Positions 35,934 to 47,174 of a DNA stretch of 64,000 nt are shown here, one piece after another. Origin of the DNA: Vespula vulgaris (lineage: Eukaryota > Arthropoda > Insecta > Hymenoptera > Vespidae); assembly GCF_905475345.1 (NCBI RefSeq), contig NC_066602.1, forward strand, positions 4,858,814-4,922,813. Reading direction: 5' to 3'. Below the pieces are notes generated by a model. That model did no database searches. It saw nothing but the letters and a program-made list of their open reading frames with translations, and was not told the origin of the DNA. Both the position numbers and the translations under genes were made by a program. Each line of letters starts with the position of its first letter. The first letter of the stretch is position 1.

Positions 35934-36205
35934 AAAGATTAAAAAATAAATTAAAATAAAAAGAAAAGGAAGAAAAATTATAATTGAAAAAGAAAAAAAA
36001 AAGAAATTAATACCAAAAAGGAGAAAACGCAAAAAATTAAAAAAGAAATTAGAATCGAAAAAAAGATTAAAATTCAAAAAAAGGAAAAAAGGTGGAAAAA
36101 GAATTAGAATAATCAAAAAAGGAAAATCAGAAAAAAGGATTAAAATGGAGAAAAGAATTCAAGGAAAAAAAAATGAAGAAGACAAAAAAGAAAAATATTA
36201 CAAAC
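35934..36205. repeat. purine-rich tract, about 270 nt
   Basis: The plus strand is almost only A and G with scattered T (GAAAAAG-type units). The block D copy 2 counterpart is a pyrimidine-rich tract at 40670-40925 on the plus strand, consistent with inversion. Any translation is Lys/Arg- or Phe/Leu-rich and not meaningful. Confidence 0.8.
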
Positions 36206-36839
36206 AAATGCGTATTGGGAAATTGTACGGATATATTTCATATTTATATCGAGTGATATCTGTATCTAATTTCTGTGAGTCGTTGTAATAACGATGTCGC
36301 AAATGTAAACCCAACTTTTAACCGAATATTTGTTATTTCTTTAATTATTCACAATATTTGAATATTTTTAATCGGCTGTACGATTTGATTTTAATTTCAT
36401 TAGCTTGATTAAAAAACTTGATTGAGAATGCGAATTAACGAAATATTTCAGGTTAATTCTCTAAGCAGTACGAGGCACAAAAATATAGAATCGAGTAAAT
36501 TTGTTAGAAATTCGACTAAAAATTCGAGTAAAATTTATTAAATCATATATCGAAATATACTTATTACTATTATATTGTTTAATCAGATATAGTTGATTAG
36601 GTGTAAGATAATTTTTATATGATATAACAATCAAATTAGTAATGTTAATCATTCGTTAAACGTGATACATTTAATTACATCATTGTAATAAATAGAGTTA
36701 ATTTTCATAAAAGAGTGATATTAATTATCGACATTACTGATTAAGATATTAAGTCAGGGAAAAAAGTTTCTTTTTATTTTCCTATTTTGCATTTTAATGC
36801 AAAAGCGGTTACGATTTACGATTGTTTAGAGTATAGATC

Positions 36840-37240
36840 ATAATTAATAGTTTGAACGGACGGCAACGGTTGAATCTCCCCTTCCATAGGTCATGATCAA
36901 TTTCACCCAGAATTGTGCTTCATGGATCCTTTCAAGAATGCTTCAGTTCCGTTCCGTTCCGTTTTAGTAACGATTTGCAAATAAAAATATGATCCATTAA
37001 ATGTTTCATTAATTAATCATGCGGCACACAAACATTGGATTTTTATTTTTCTTCAATGATTTATGTCTGTTTTGTGTACAGTTGGTTCCTTGACAGCATC
37101 ATTTGCATCACTTACATGATACCATCTATATTGGAAACGTTTGATACAGCTTTGTGCAACGTCCATTGATAACGGATTGGTCAATAAATGTCAGAAATTT
37201 CTTTAAGAGCCGGAGTGGCATCATTATCTCTCTTGTAATA
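36840..37240 (-). pseudogene. mariner transposase N-terminal half, decayed (block D copy 1)
   Basis: Minus strand starts ILLQERDNDATPALKEISDIY at about 37238-37175, matching mariner LLQ--KNA--A---IC-IYG. The DNA-binding and linker region follows. It aligns with the better copies at 39690-40140 and 43160-43700. No catalytic HDN or SPD region is present, so only the N-terminal half is included in the repeat. Confidence 0.5.
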
Positions 37241-37659
37241 AAATATTCAAATGTATCTTCTTCGTTCTTCGATTCGACCTTGCTCGAAATACTTGATGGA
37301 AGCTCGCCTTTCGATAATCGCGCGGCACTATTGCCAAATTAATTGTTTAACATTAACAAAATTATATCGGATGTCATTATTCATTAGCCGGTAGAATGCT
37401 AGGAAACATTTGAATAAGGAATGTGACGCAAAAGGGTAGAAGAACTAGGTTTCAACAATTATTGTCAGTTATAATCTTACATAACTGGGATGGTTGCTTT
37501 TGTACTGATTTCTACTGTTAATTTTATTATTGTTTTTTCTCGCGACTATTATTTATGTATATAATTTAAGATTAGAAACTAGTGCGATTTAATGTTAATA
37601 TTGTCATCTGCCGACAAGTTGAAAGATATGGAAGATAAGTGTAACTCCGGGGAATCGCA

Positions 37660-38395
37660 CGGTGCAAAAACCAAAGAACCGGACTTTCTTTTAACAAGCA
37701 ACACTTACAAATCTATTAAAGAAGGTTAGTTAATTTTTATATTATTACACATTACTTCACATATTTATAACCTCTATTAATTTCTTCTTATTATAAAAGG
37801 AAAAATTGCTACTGAGAATTTGGGATAATTCTGAAGAATAAGAAAGTCTTCCTGATATCTGTTATTATATTTTGTTACAGACAGTTATTAAACAAGGAAG
37901 AAAAAGAAGCTATAGGCGAAGCGTATATACGCACCGAAAGAATAAAAAAATGATGATGCTGTGACAGATGAATATCTAGAAAGTAGAGCGTCTTTTGTAG
38001 GATCAAGTCTTTCTGTAACAATTAGAGTATCTAAGCCTCCAAAAATTATCGGTATTTTTCCTTCGAATTTATTTCCATTTTAAACTATTCATTAACTTTT
38101 GTAAATCAAATATACCTACGTTACATATTAGATGTTGCCGACGGTTTGACAAACTTGGTTCTTCAAAAACGACTAGTCTACCCTATGCAGGATTTACATG
38201 TCAATCTATAATCCTTCTGGAAACACCGTCCGTAAGTCTATTGAAAATGTTTAAGATCAACCGCTTGTACGGCAATGGCGTAATATATATTTGCAATTGA
38301 ATTATTTCAGGATTTACGAAGAGATACGACAAGACTTGCCACAGCCAAAGGTGCATCAATCGCTTGTGTAGATGCCTCTCACAAGAGAAAGACTG
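37660..38395 (+). repeat. unrecognised exon-like unit, tandem copy 1
   Basis: This unit is repeated immediately downstream (38396-39040). It contains gene-like segments separated by intron-like borders. KEPDFLLTSNTYKSIKEG ends at GTTAGTTAA (donor-like). TTTTGTTACAG leads into AGTTATTAAACAAGG (acceptor-like). After a stop-broken stretch TDEYLESRASFVGSSLSVTI is open. TTGAATTATTTCAG leads into GATTTACGAAG. I do not recognise the protein. Both copies contain stops, so a duplicated pseudogene is likely. The 5' part lies inside block D. Confidence 0.4.
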
Positions 38396-39040
38396 GTCAT
38401 TTTGGTCAATGAAGGACCAATGGGCCAGATTTTCTTTCACCAAACACTTTCCTATGTATTAAAGAAAGTTAGTTTTTATTTCACATCGTATGCTTTATAT
38501 TCTATAACCTTTATCAATTTCTTTTTATTATAGAAGTAAAAGTTACTTCTGTGAGAGAATTACAAAGCTTCCTAATTTCTGTTATTATATTTTATTACAG
38601 ACAGTTCTTGATCGAAAAGAAAAAGAGTTTATACGCGAAGCGCGTGGCGTACCGGAAGTGTAAAGAAATTGTGAGGCTGCGACAGATGAATGTCAAGAAA
38701 GTTGATCGTCTTTTGTAGGACCAAGTTTTTCTGTAACAATTGGAGCACTTAAGCTTGCAAAAATTATCGATATGTTTCTTTCGAATTTATTTGTATTTTA
38801 AACTATGCATTAAATTTTGGAAATCTAATATACCTATGTTACTTGTTTGGTGTTGCCGGAGGTTTGACAAACTTGCTTTTTCAAAAGTGACGAACACAAT
38901 CAACCACTTGTATGGCAATGGTGTAATGTATATTCGCAATTGAATTATTTCAGGATTTACAAAAAGAAACGGCAAGACTTGCCAAAGATGCATCAACTCC
39001 TGTAGTGATATCGATGCTTCTCAGAAAGGTACGAATGATA
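38396..39040 (+). repeat. unrecognised exon-like unit, tandem copy 2
   Basis: It aligns with 37660-38395: CACCAAACACTTTCCTATG-TTAAAGAAAGTTAG, TTTTATTACAGACAGTTCTT, GACAGATGAATGTCAAGAAA, TCTTTTGTAGGACCAAGTTT, GTTGCCGGAGGTTTGACAAA, TTGAATTATTTCAGGATTTA. The splice-like borders are at the same places as in copy 1. The divergence of the two copies is moderate (about 15-20% by eye). No uninterrupted frame survives. Confidence 0.45.
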
Positions 39041-39659
39041 ATATTGATATAATATTGAATAAAGAACCAGGGGAACAATTATTAGAAATGTTCCAACTAT
39101 TAGAGAAAGATATATAAAAGCTATAAAAGCAACTCTACTTTCTAGATATTAATTATTTCAGATTCTCCTTTTTTTTTATTCCTCTGGCACATCACGCGTT
39201 TCGCATATAGCTTCTTTTCTTCTACGCATAATAACTCCGCTAGTGAGCATATATAATGACAAAATGAAATAGATGATAACCTTGAATTGTATGCACGAGG
39301 AATAGTCCCGCGTAGACACAGTAATAACCGTAAGAGTAGAGTAGTCGGTGGAAAAGCAACGATGTCAGATACGCATAATTGTAATTTAAAAAAATGGGTG
39401 AAACCTAATTGTCATTCCATTTTATATGTCCCTACCTTATTTAGGTCGAGTTAATTCGGGAAAAATGTTTCTTCGTATTCCTATATTGGCTGATGACATT
39501 ATTCCGGGTTCATAACTTTAGTAATGTCCAACAATCAATTTTTATCAAGCGCTTTATCAAGCGGTTATCAAGCGCCGCGCGTTTGAAAGTTGAGTTTTTG
39601 TGGAATATTTTTCGAGAGGTTTTTTCGAATTCGTGTATTTGTTTAAAAGTTATCACGCC

Positions 39660-40140
39660 TTATAAGTGAGATAGAACAAAGAAGATGTATTTTGAAATTT
39701 TATTACGAGGAAAAGAATAATGCCAATCCAACTTTTGAAAAAATTTAGAATCGATGCGTTATAAATGGACATCGCACATGGTTACATCAAACGTTTCCAA
39801 TACGGAAGATATGATGTAGTGGTGCAAGACATAGACTAGGAACCAACCATCGGTCACAAAACAGTTCTACATCATTTGAAGAATGCTGGATATATAAAGA
39901 TATCCAATGTTCATGTTCCATATGATCAAATAGTGAAGCGTTTAATGGATTTCTGTCTGCGAATCGTTATTAGGACCTAACGAAACCGATGCACTCTTGA
40001 AACGGGCCATTATGTGCGATAATCTATGAAAAGGATCATGATCCATGGAAGGAGAATCAACCGTTGTCGCGCCGTTCAAACTATTGATCATAATCTCTTC
40101 TCTAAACAATCGGAAAATGATTTGCTTTTGCATTGAAATA
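39660..40140 (+). pseudogene. mariner transposase N-terminal half, decayed (block D copy 2)
   Basis: The plus strand reads FEILLRGKE, and in another frame KNNANPTFEK, at about 39690-39745. DIAHGYIKRFQYGRYDVVVQ is at 39764-39823. TIGHKTVLHHLKNAGYIKIS and VHVPYDQIVKRLMDFCLRIV follow at 39848-39972, corresponding to the mariner motif T-HKTVLNHL-KAGY-KKLDVWVPHEL--K-LMDRI-IC. NETDALLKRAIMCDN follows (NE-DPFL-R-VTGDE-W, first catalytic Asp region degraded). The catalytic C-terminal half is absent. Confidence 0.65.
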
Positions 40141-40927
40141 CGAAGAAACGTTTTCCTCTAACTTAATATCTTGATTAGTAATGTCATTGGTTGATATCAT
40201 TCCTTTATGGAAATTAATTCGAATTATTTCAGTAATATAGTCAAAGGTATTTATCTTGCTTAACAATGTGAATGAATGACATTACTGATAGGATCATTAT
40301 ATTACATATAGATTATCATACACGTAATTAATTATATCTAATTAAATGTTATAATAATAATAAATATATTTCAATAAACGATTTATCGATATTCTGTGTA
40401 GCAAAACTGATTAGAGAATTAACCTGAGGTATCAGGTTAATTCGAGCTTTTAATCAAGATTTTTGAGTCAATGAAATTAAGATCAAATTCTGTGGCAGAT
40501 TGAAAATATTCAAATGTCGTAGATAATTGAAGGAATAGCAAATATCGACTAACATTTCAGTTTGCAGTTATAACACCGACATCGCGTAGATTTACGCCCG
40601 TTACAGACAGATATCACTCACTCGGAATAAATATGAAATGGATCGTTACAATTTCCCAATGCATGTTTATTTGTTTTTTCCTTCTTTGTCTTTTTTCTCC
40701 CTTTAATCTCTTTCTTTTAATTCCTTTTCTGTTTTCCTTTGTTCTGATTTTAATTTTTTTTTAATTTTCTTTTCCTCTTTTAGATTTTAATCTTTCTTTT
40801 GATTCTAATTTATTTTGTAATCTTTTTCGTTTTTTTCTTTTTGGTAGTAATTTCTTTTTCTTCTTTTTCAATTCTAACTTTTCTTTCTTTTCTTTTTATT
40901 TTAATTTATTTTTTAATTTTTCTTTAA

Positions 40928-41175
40928 CCCTTCGCACTCGGATGTTCCCCCAGAACGATCAGAAAACGAGGAATTTTTATAAATAACGATATCAATGTAA
41001 ATGATATAAACAAATTCCTTCAAAACTTATCGTATTATCGAGAATATTATAAGGAACAAAATACTGATTTTTTTGCACAAGTATATGTTCTACAACGTTT
41101 GCAAATTCGTCTAAATTAAATATGAGTAAATCATTCGAAACTCCGAACGTCCGAGTGAGCGCCGAATGCAAAGGG
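40928..41175. mobile_element. piggyBac-type MITE in block D copy 2, with TTAA on both sides
   Basis: TTAA at 40924-40927 precedes CCCTTCGCACTCGGATGTTC. On the right CCGAATGCAAAGGG ends at 41175 and is followed by TTAA at 41176-41179. The inverted ends share CCCTT(C/T)GCA(C/T)TCGG. A second CACTCGGA(C/T)GTTC motif sits subterminally at the right. The element is 248 bp and non-coding. It is at the same relative position as in block D copy 1, so it inserted before that duplication. Confidence 0.75.
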
Positions 41176-41190
41176 TTAATTTAAACTTTT

Positions 41191-42639
41191 TGCTAAATAT
41201 TTACATCTGTATTATAGACGTTATGGGTACAGGTCCGTTATAGTTATTCATTAATATTAATACATACAAACATATACAACTACATGTACATATGTATGAC
41301 CATCCAATGTAGCCAAACTTTATAATGTCGAAACTAAAGGTGCTAATTTTGTTTCTGACGTATCCACTTATATGTGAGTACTTACACGTAATTTAAAAAA
41401 TGTTTTAAACCAAACTCCTTCAGCATGTGAGTAAGGGTCGAAGTGAAACAAAAATAAAATGAAAGAAGAAAACGAATACGAGAAAGTATACGGAAATAGT
41501 ATGAGAATAAGTGAGATGGATCGTTAACTTCACTTATTTCATTACGTTTTCGTTCTTCCAGTTCATAGAAGAAAAAGGAAGAGCGAAAGAGATACAGCAG
41601 AGTATAGAGACAATCAAAATTAATAGTATTCAATAAATGTTTTCATTAGTATTTGTAGTTAAATATCAGTACGTGGTATAAATGGTTAATATATAATAAA
41701 TAGTAAAATGTCGTGTCAGTGTTGCGTCAGGATTTATTGTAAATTCTCATCTACCTTTTTAGAATAATAATAAATTATTACGCCCACAATTGTTTCAATT
41801 AAAATTCTTATAGTTTTTGTATCAATCGGTTTAATACCTACCACTTATACCACGTATTGATAATTCATTATTAATGATGACCATTAATTTATTTAAATTA
41901 CCGATTAAAAATGTTGAAAAATATTCATCTAATAATTAGAAACTTTAATTAAAATAGAAATAGAACTTTGCTTTTGTCGTGTGATATCGTGTGATACGCA
42001 CGATCAGGTTTATTTTCTTCTTTGTGAAATGAATGAACGTCTTTTGATTTTTTAATTACCTACCTCCTGCTCTAGAAATATCACATATTTCGTTTGAATC
42101 GTAAACGATACAATATCATGAATTCTTTTGATATCAATATTTAACGTGAAACCGTAAAGTACTGATACAAGCGACGATTAATTCCATAAATGCTTGTAGG
42201 TGTCGTTATCTGATTGTTTGCGTCTTTGAACTTATGCGTAAAGAAAGCAGTGCTTTTGTATAAAAACAATTTTGCAAATATGGAGAGAAAAGGAATAGAA
42301 AGCTTCTTGCGGAAAGGACGATATTTTAAAATCTTGTTTAATCCCTTCGATCATTTCGAGACTATACGAATTTGTAGATATTAGAGTTTAGTCGTTCAGT
42401 AAATCCTCCGACCAACTTAAAACGTCATACGTCGAGTTTGTGATGTATCAGACGATTCGTAGGACACGTAGGATACGAGGTAATTCGCGCTTTATCAATG
42501 GTTAAGCTAACTCGAAATGATTTTCCGCGTAACAAAAGAAAAAATCTTTTGCGTTTGATTTCTGAAGAAAGGAAGATAAGGCTACGCCACGCGGAGATGA
42601 CATATCGTTTGAAAAAAACAAACGAACGAATACGTATCA
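41191..42639. other. spacer between block D copies 2 and 3
   Basis: AT-rich; the frame at 42498-42710 (+), basic, overlaps the left part of copy 3 and is where copies 1 and 2 have purine-rich sequence. Nothing recognised. Confidence 0.3.
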
Positions 42640-44160
42640 GGAAATTCTACCGACCTGGTTTGTATTCATTCTCAGTGATATCTGCGTGTGATGTCCGTAA
42701 ATCTATGTGATGGTGTTACAAGTGTAAACTGAAATTATAGTTGACATTTCCCATTCCTTCAATTCATAACATTTGAATATTTTTAGTGTGTCACAGGATT
42801 TCAAATTAATTTCGTTAACTTAAAAATCTTGATTAAAAGTACGAATTAACCTGATACCTCAGGTTAATTCTCCATTCAGTATTAAGACACATAAATATAC
42901 ATTCCAGGCAAATTTATTAAAAGTTCGACTAAAATTTTGTGTAAAATTTATTATATCGAATATTGAAATATATTTATTATTGTATTCTTTAATTGCTAAT
43001 AGTTAATTGCGTATAACTCAATTTTTAGATAATATAATAATCATATCAGTAATGTCATTCACTCGTTAAACGATATACTTTACTGGCTACATTATCGCAA
43101 TAATTCGAGTCAATTTCCGTAAAAGATTGATATTAATCAATGACATTACTAATCGAGATGTTAAGTTAGGGGAAAAGGTTTCTTCGTATTTCAATGCAAA
43201 AGCGAATCATTGTCCGATTGTATAGAGTAGAGATTATGATCAATAGTTGGAACGGGTGGCAACGATCGATTCTGGTTCCATCGATCATGATACTTTCCGT
43301 ACATTATTGAACATAATTGGCGGTTTCAAGGATGCTTTGGTTTCGTCAGGTGTTGGTAATGATTCGCTGACAGAGATACGATCCATTAAATGCTTCACGA
43401 TTTAATCACGCGAAACACAAACATTGGATCGTTTTTATATCCAACCTTCTTCAAACGATATAAAACTGTTTTGTGATCGATGGTTAGTTCCTTGTCGACA
43501 TCAGTCGCACCACTTACATCATACCTTCCATATAGAAAACGTTTGATGTAGCTATGTACGACGTCCATTGTTAACGCATCGGTCGATAAATATTACAAAT
43601 ATTTTTAATAGCTGGAGCGGCATTATTATCCACCTTGTAATAAAATTTCAAAATATGTCTACTTTATTCTACCTTATCTATAAGGCATAATAACTTTTAA
43701 ACATATAAACACATACAAATCATGACCTTTCTAAAGATATGAAAACTCTATGAAAACTCTATGAAAATTCAACTTTCGAACGCGCGGTACGATCGACAAA
43801 TGGATTGTTTGACATTGCTAAAGTTATGGGGCCGATAGAAAACGAAGAAACATTTTTACCTCGATCTAAATATGAAAGTGATACGTAAAATGGAATGACA
43901 ACTACGTTTCACCGATTTTTGTAAATTACAATTTTACGTATCTGAAATTGTTGCCTTTCTACTGACCTCTACCATTAACTTTATTACTGCGTTTTCGTGT
44001 AACTCTTATTTGTCTATACAATTTAAAGTTAAAAATTAGTAATGTTTAATATTAATATTGTCACCAGCCGACGAGTTCGAAGATTTAGAACATAAGTTCA
44101 ACTACAATCGGATGGTGGAAGAACCAGAGAACCGGACTTTCCTTCATCAAACACTTCCAA
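42640..44160. repeat. block D, copy 3 (direct)
   Basis: It aligns with copy 1 from GATATCTG onwards: CAGGTTAATTCTC at 42861-42873, the CATTACTAATCGAGATGTTAAG block, the mariner half, and ACCAGCCGACGAGTT at 44061-44075. It lacks the MITE and the long purine tract. Confidence 0.65.
43160..43700 (-). pseudogene. mariner transposase N-terminal half, decayed (block D copy 3)
   Basis: Minus strand reads ILKFYYKVDNNAAPAIKNIC then NIYR at about 43655-43590. DVVHSYIKRFLYGRYDVSGA-like and LTIDHKTVLYRLKKVGYKND-like segments follow at about 43560-43430. LMDRISVSESLPTPDETKAS follows at about 43385-43330. These are the same mariner landmarks as in the other two copies, again without the catalytic C-terminal half. 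Frames alternate. Confidence 0.6.
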
Positions 44161-44199
44161 ATCTTACATTGTAATGTATATCTAGCTTGTGATATAGTA

Positions 44200-44746
44200 T
44201 AATATAGTATTGTATATACATATATGTATATATATATATGTCTATAATACATTTATTATTTAATCAAAAAAAGAATACAACAGTATCGAAGAAAGAAGAT
44301 AAAAAATGATGAATTAAACCAAATAATTAATTCGACTTTAAAATCTGTTCATTAAACTTGTTAACAAATATTTATAACGACATTGATCCATAAATCACGA
44401 AGATACGAAAATATAGTTGTTTAGTGATTATAAATGCACATATGTTGCCAATATCTTGATCCTTTAACAAGATTATGAAAAATATTTGAACGTACAGTTG
44501 AACACTATCGAGTTAGATAACGATCGATTAGTTGGATTATCGATGATCACAAAATTTATCAAAAATTATATCACAAACGACGTTAGAATAAAAATTTGAT
44601 GACAATCGAGAGGAATATTTTCGAACGTTAAATTCGGCATTCATTGGATCCTACATGGGTGTTCGTTTTCAACGAATATGGAATCGAACGGTACTCATGA
44701 CAGGGCATTTAATTAAAAGGCCGATAGCCAGGATCTCCTCTCATAC

Positions 44747-44748
<2 letters not shown>
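44200..44748. other. AT-rich DNA, TA microsatellite at the left
   Basis: TATATATGTATATATATA at 44217-44238. No gene or repeat partner seen. Confidence 0.4.

Positions 44749-44791
<43 letters not shown>
44749..44791. repeat. (TA)n microsatellite
   Basis: About 20 TA repeats. Confidence 0.9.
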
Positions 44792-44795
<4 letters not shown>

Positions 44796-44864
44796 CATAT
44801 GCATTTAATGTTTGCGTTTGGAATTTGATGTTTTCTGTGTTTCTCTTTTTACTCATTACATTCT

Positions 44865-45040
44865 ATTGATGTATTCACCGGCAATCACGTGAAAAGTTTT
44901 ATCGAGAGCTGTCAACAGTATAGCGACAACATGCTGTTCTCTAGATACTCGAGTATGTTCGTAGCATGGTATATCCGGTTCATAAAAAACAGCGATGCGT
45001 TTTGCTTCCCCTTGTCGTGTAAACTGAACTTCCCATTGCA
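44865..45040 (-). CDS. candidate terminal exon, unrecognised
   Basis: The minus frame is open for about 58 codons in locally GC-richer DNA and reads as protein: EVQFTRQGEAKRIAVFYEPD, IPCYEHTRVSREQHVVAILL, TALDKTFHVIAGEYINRM, then stop. A long pyrimidine tract (the GA run on the plus strand) lies directly upstream, followed by TTCAG at about 45025, a possible splice acceptor. The composition is unlike random AT-rich frames here. I do not recognise a family. It could be the last exon of a minus-strand gene or a fossil; there is no independent support. Confidence 0.3.
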
Positions 45041-45049
45041 AATAAAGAA

Positions 45050-45067
45050 AGAGAAAAAGAGAGAGAA

Positions 45068-45104
<37 letters not shown>

Positions 45105-45115
45105 GAAAAGAAGAT
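45050..45115. repeat. (GA)n-rich tract
   Basis: GAGAGAAAGAGAGA-type simple sequence on the plus strand. On the minus strand it is a polypyrimidine tract in front of the candidate exon. Confidence 0.85.
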
Positions 45116-45282
45116 AGGAAATATGTATTTTCAAGCAAAATGAATCTAATATTTTCTCTTTTTCTTTCTTGTTTTTTCTTTTCTTTTTTTAAAAATATTT
45201 TATTTATCTTTTTCTTTTTCTCAAAAGAATAAAACAATCATGAACGAATAACTCTCATGTTATTAATAATTAATTGCTGATT

Positions 45283-45428
45283 TTAAGCGACGACTACTGA
45301 GTTCTCTTTTGAATCATCGCCAAAGATGACGGAACAACGAGTAACGATGCATTTAATCGAAGATTTATGGTTGTCGACGTCGAGAAATGATTCTACGAAA
45401 TCGTCGGGCACGATTCTCCATTTCTGAT
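45283..45428 (-). CDS. candidate exon, unrecognised
   Basis: Minus strand reads DQKWRIVPDDFVESFLDVDN, HKSSIKCIVTRCSVIFGDDS, KENSVVVA, stop at 45283. The frame enters after a TATATATGTATAG acceptor-like site at 45429. G+C is about 44%, above the surroundings. No family recognised. It may belong with the candidate exon at 44865-45040 on the same strand, but a donor joining them in frame was not established. Confidence 0.28.
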
Positions 45429-45486
45429 CTATACATATATAAACGCATATATATGTACGTGAGTATATATATATATACATATATCA

Positions 45487-45487
<1 letters not shown>

Positions 45488-45540
<53 letters not shown>
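45488..45540. repeat. (TA)n microsatellite
   Basis: About 25 TA repeats. Confidence 0.95.
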
Positions 45541-45543
<3 letters not shown>

Positions 45544-45654
45544 ATTGGCTTTTCACTGCGACTTTTGCGTTACGTTGATAAAAGAGAAGATCCAGAATGA
45601 ACAAGCACTCTACGATTTATTTACATATATACAAAGACTTATATAGTATATAGG

Positions 45655-45850
45655 TATACACACACACACATACGCACACATGTATATATTGGGATAAATG
45701 ATATTAATTTGCATCGTTACTATTGTTTCTACTTTTTTAACAATTTTATTTACTAAACTTCAATTTTATTAAAAAATAGATATACATTGACACGAATTGA
45801 AAATCATTCTCATATACATATATACATACACACATAAATACACACACACA
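45655..45850. repeat. CA/TA microsatellites, two short clusters
   Basis: CACACACACA-type runs at about 45657-45680 and 45825-45850, each in a similar GTATCGTTACTATTG context, which suggests a local imperfect duplication (see also 45870-45895). Confidence 0.6.
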
Positions 45851-45950
45851 ATGAGAAACGAATTTAATTTGTATCGTTACTATTGTAATTACTTTTGTAA
45901 AGATTTTATTTAATGAAATATATATATATTGCCACGAATCGAAGATCGTT

Positions 45951-45953
<3 letters not shown>

Positions 45954-46013
<60 letters not shown>

Positions 46014-46022
46014 ATAATATAT
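45954..46022. repeat. (TA)n microsatellite
   Basis: About 26 TA repeats, then ACACACAA and TATATA. Confidence 0.95.
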
Positions 46023-46363
46023 ATACATACAATAAGAAACAAAGTAAATTCGTATCATTATTAATATTACTACTTTTCTTTTAAACAATACTTAAAATCG
46101 TATAACGTGAATTGTTATACACATATTTTATTTATTGAGATAACACAGAAAAAATGTTTTATAAAAGAGAGAATAAACTTTATTATTCCCACTCGCTATG
46201 AACAATTATAATTCTATTTCACATTGATCTTTAATTTCTTAGACTATATTGTACCATCATTAAAACGTTTGAAATCATCGTGGACTATGACAAATTTTTT
46301 CAACTCGAATTTGTTAGATCGAGGAGAAAACTATTGGAACAAGAACTACGTATATTGTTATTA

Positions 46364-46516
46364 TAACTTTAACCTCGTTTGACCCGGAAAACGAGGTTCA
46401 CAGAGTGAGAGCTCTTCTGTCTCTGGTTTGACATCATAGAGGAAGTATAACAGGATGGAGCACCGACCGAAACCATTTACAACCCTCTCTTTTAATTTAA
46501 CGCCATTCTCAGACAT
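46364..46516 (-). CDS. weak candidate exon, unrecognised
   Basis: Minus strand reads SENGVKLKERVVNGFGRCSI, LLYFLYDVKPETEELSLCEP, RFPGQTRLKL, stop. Composition and G+C are above background. There is no clear AG acceptor of the CAG or TAG type at its start. Donor-like GTCAAA or GTTAAA sites occur near its end. Not recognised. Confidence 0.2.
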
Positions 46517-46559
46517 AGACACATATATACACAATACATGTATGTAATAAAGATATGTT

Positions 46560-47140
46560 GGTTCCATGTAACAATAGAGAATTTTTTAATAAATTTTCCA
46601 TCGAGAGAAAAAAAAAGAAATAACTCTCATAAATTTTTAATCTACAAAACGTTGCATTGAAATTAATGTGCGATTTATTTTATCATTTCTTTTTTTTCTT
46701 TATTGTATTATTAAGAATTAATGATTAATTAATTTGTTGATTCATCGTCGTTGTAAAAATTTAACAATAAATCAAGCCAAATTTATGAACACTTTCGAAT
46801 TTCTATGTTTTTATTAGAATAAATTGCGTGACATGCTTTCTCAAGTAAAAAAAATATTAAGATACAAGTTTTAGATGAACAGTATTAAAAAAAATACGAA
46901 AAGATAAATAAAAAATAATATAAAGAATAAAATGCAAAAGGATAAATATGTACGTGTAAATAAAGAATTATCTTTCAAAAAATAATCACAGTAAAAGAAA
47001 ACAAGAAAAAAGGAAATTTTTATAATTTTATTTTTTTAAAGAGAATCATTAAAGTTTTAGTTTGTCGAATGTTTAATCTTTATCGGGAGTTTTATCTTTA
47101 TCGCGACGAGCTTTAAATCATTTCGCTTATAATTCCTATT
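46560..47140. other. AT-rich DNA, no feature seen
   Basis: Long A-rich and T-rich stretches; nothing recognised. Confidence 0.35.
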
Positions 47141-47174
47141 AGTTGAACGATATAGAGAACGAGAAAGACAGAGA

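Larger units (their letters stand above)
35640..37730. repeat. block D, copy 1 (about 2.1 kb)
   Basis: It aligns in direct orientation with 42640-44160 and in inverted orientation with 39290-41190. Shared landmarks in order are the MITE at the left end (not in copy 3), a purine-rich tract, GAGTGATATCTGT, CAGGTTAATTCTC, a CATTACTGATTAAGATATTAAG block, the mariner fragment, and GTCATCTGCCGACAAGTT. The right end runs into the exon-like unit at about 37660. Confidence 0.7.
39290..41190. repeat. block D, copy 2 (inverted)
   Basis: This is the reverse complement of the order seen in copies 1 and 3: mariner half on the plus strand, then AATTAACCTGA-TCAGGTTAAT, a pyrimidine-rich tract and the MITE at the right end. 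Copies 1 and 2 therefore form a large imperfect inverted repeat with a 1.5-kb centre containing the exon-like units. Confidence 0.7.

Noticed and set aside
35865..36116. Phe/Leu-rich 83-codon minus frame as a membrane protein
   Set aside because: It is the translation of the purine-rich tract and part of a non-coding MITE.
44889..45237. Ser/Leu-rich or Lys/Glu/Arg-rich frames across the GA tract
   Set aside because: Microsatellite translation; only the part left of 45040 on the minus strand looks protein-like.
45387..46088. Tyr/Ile-rich frames in the TA runs
   Set aside because: Translations of (TA)n and (TATA)n simple sequence.
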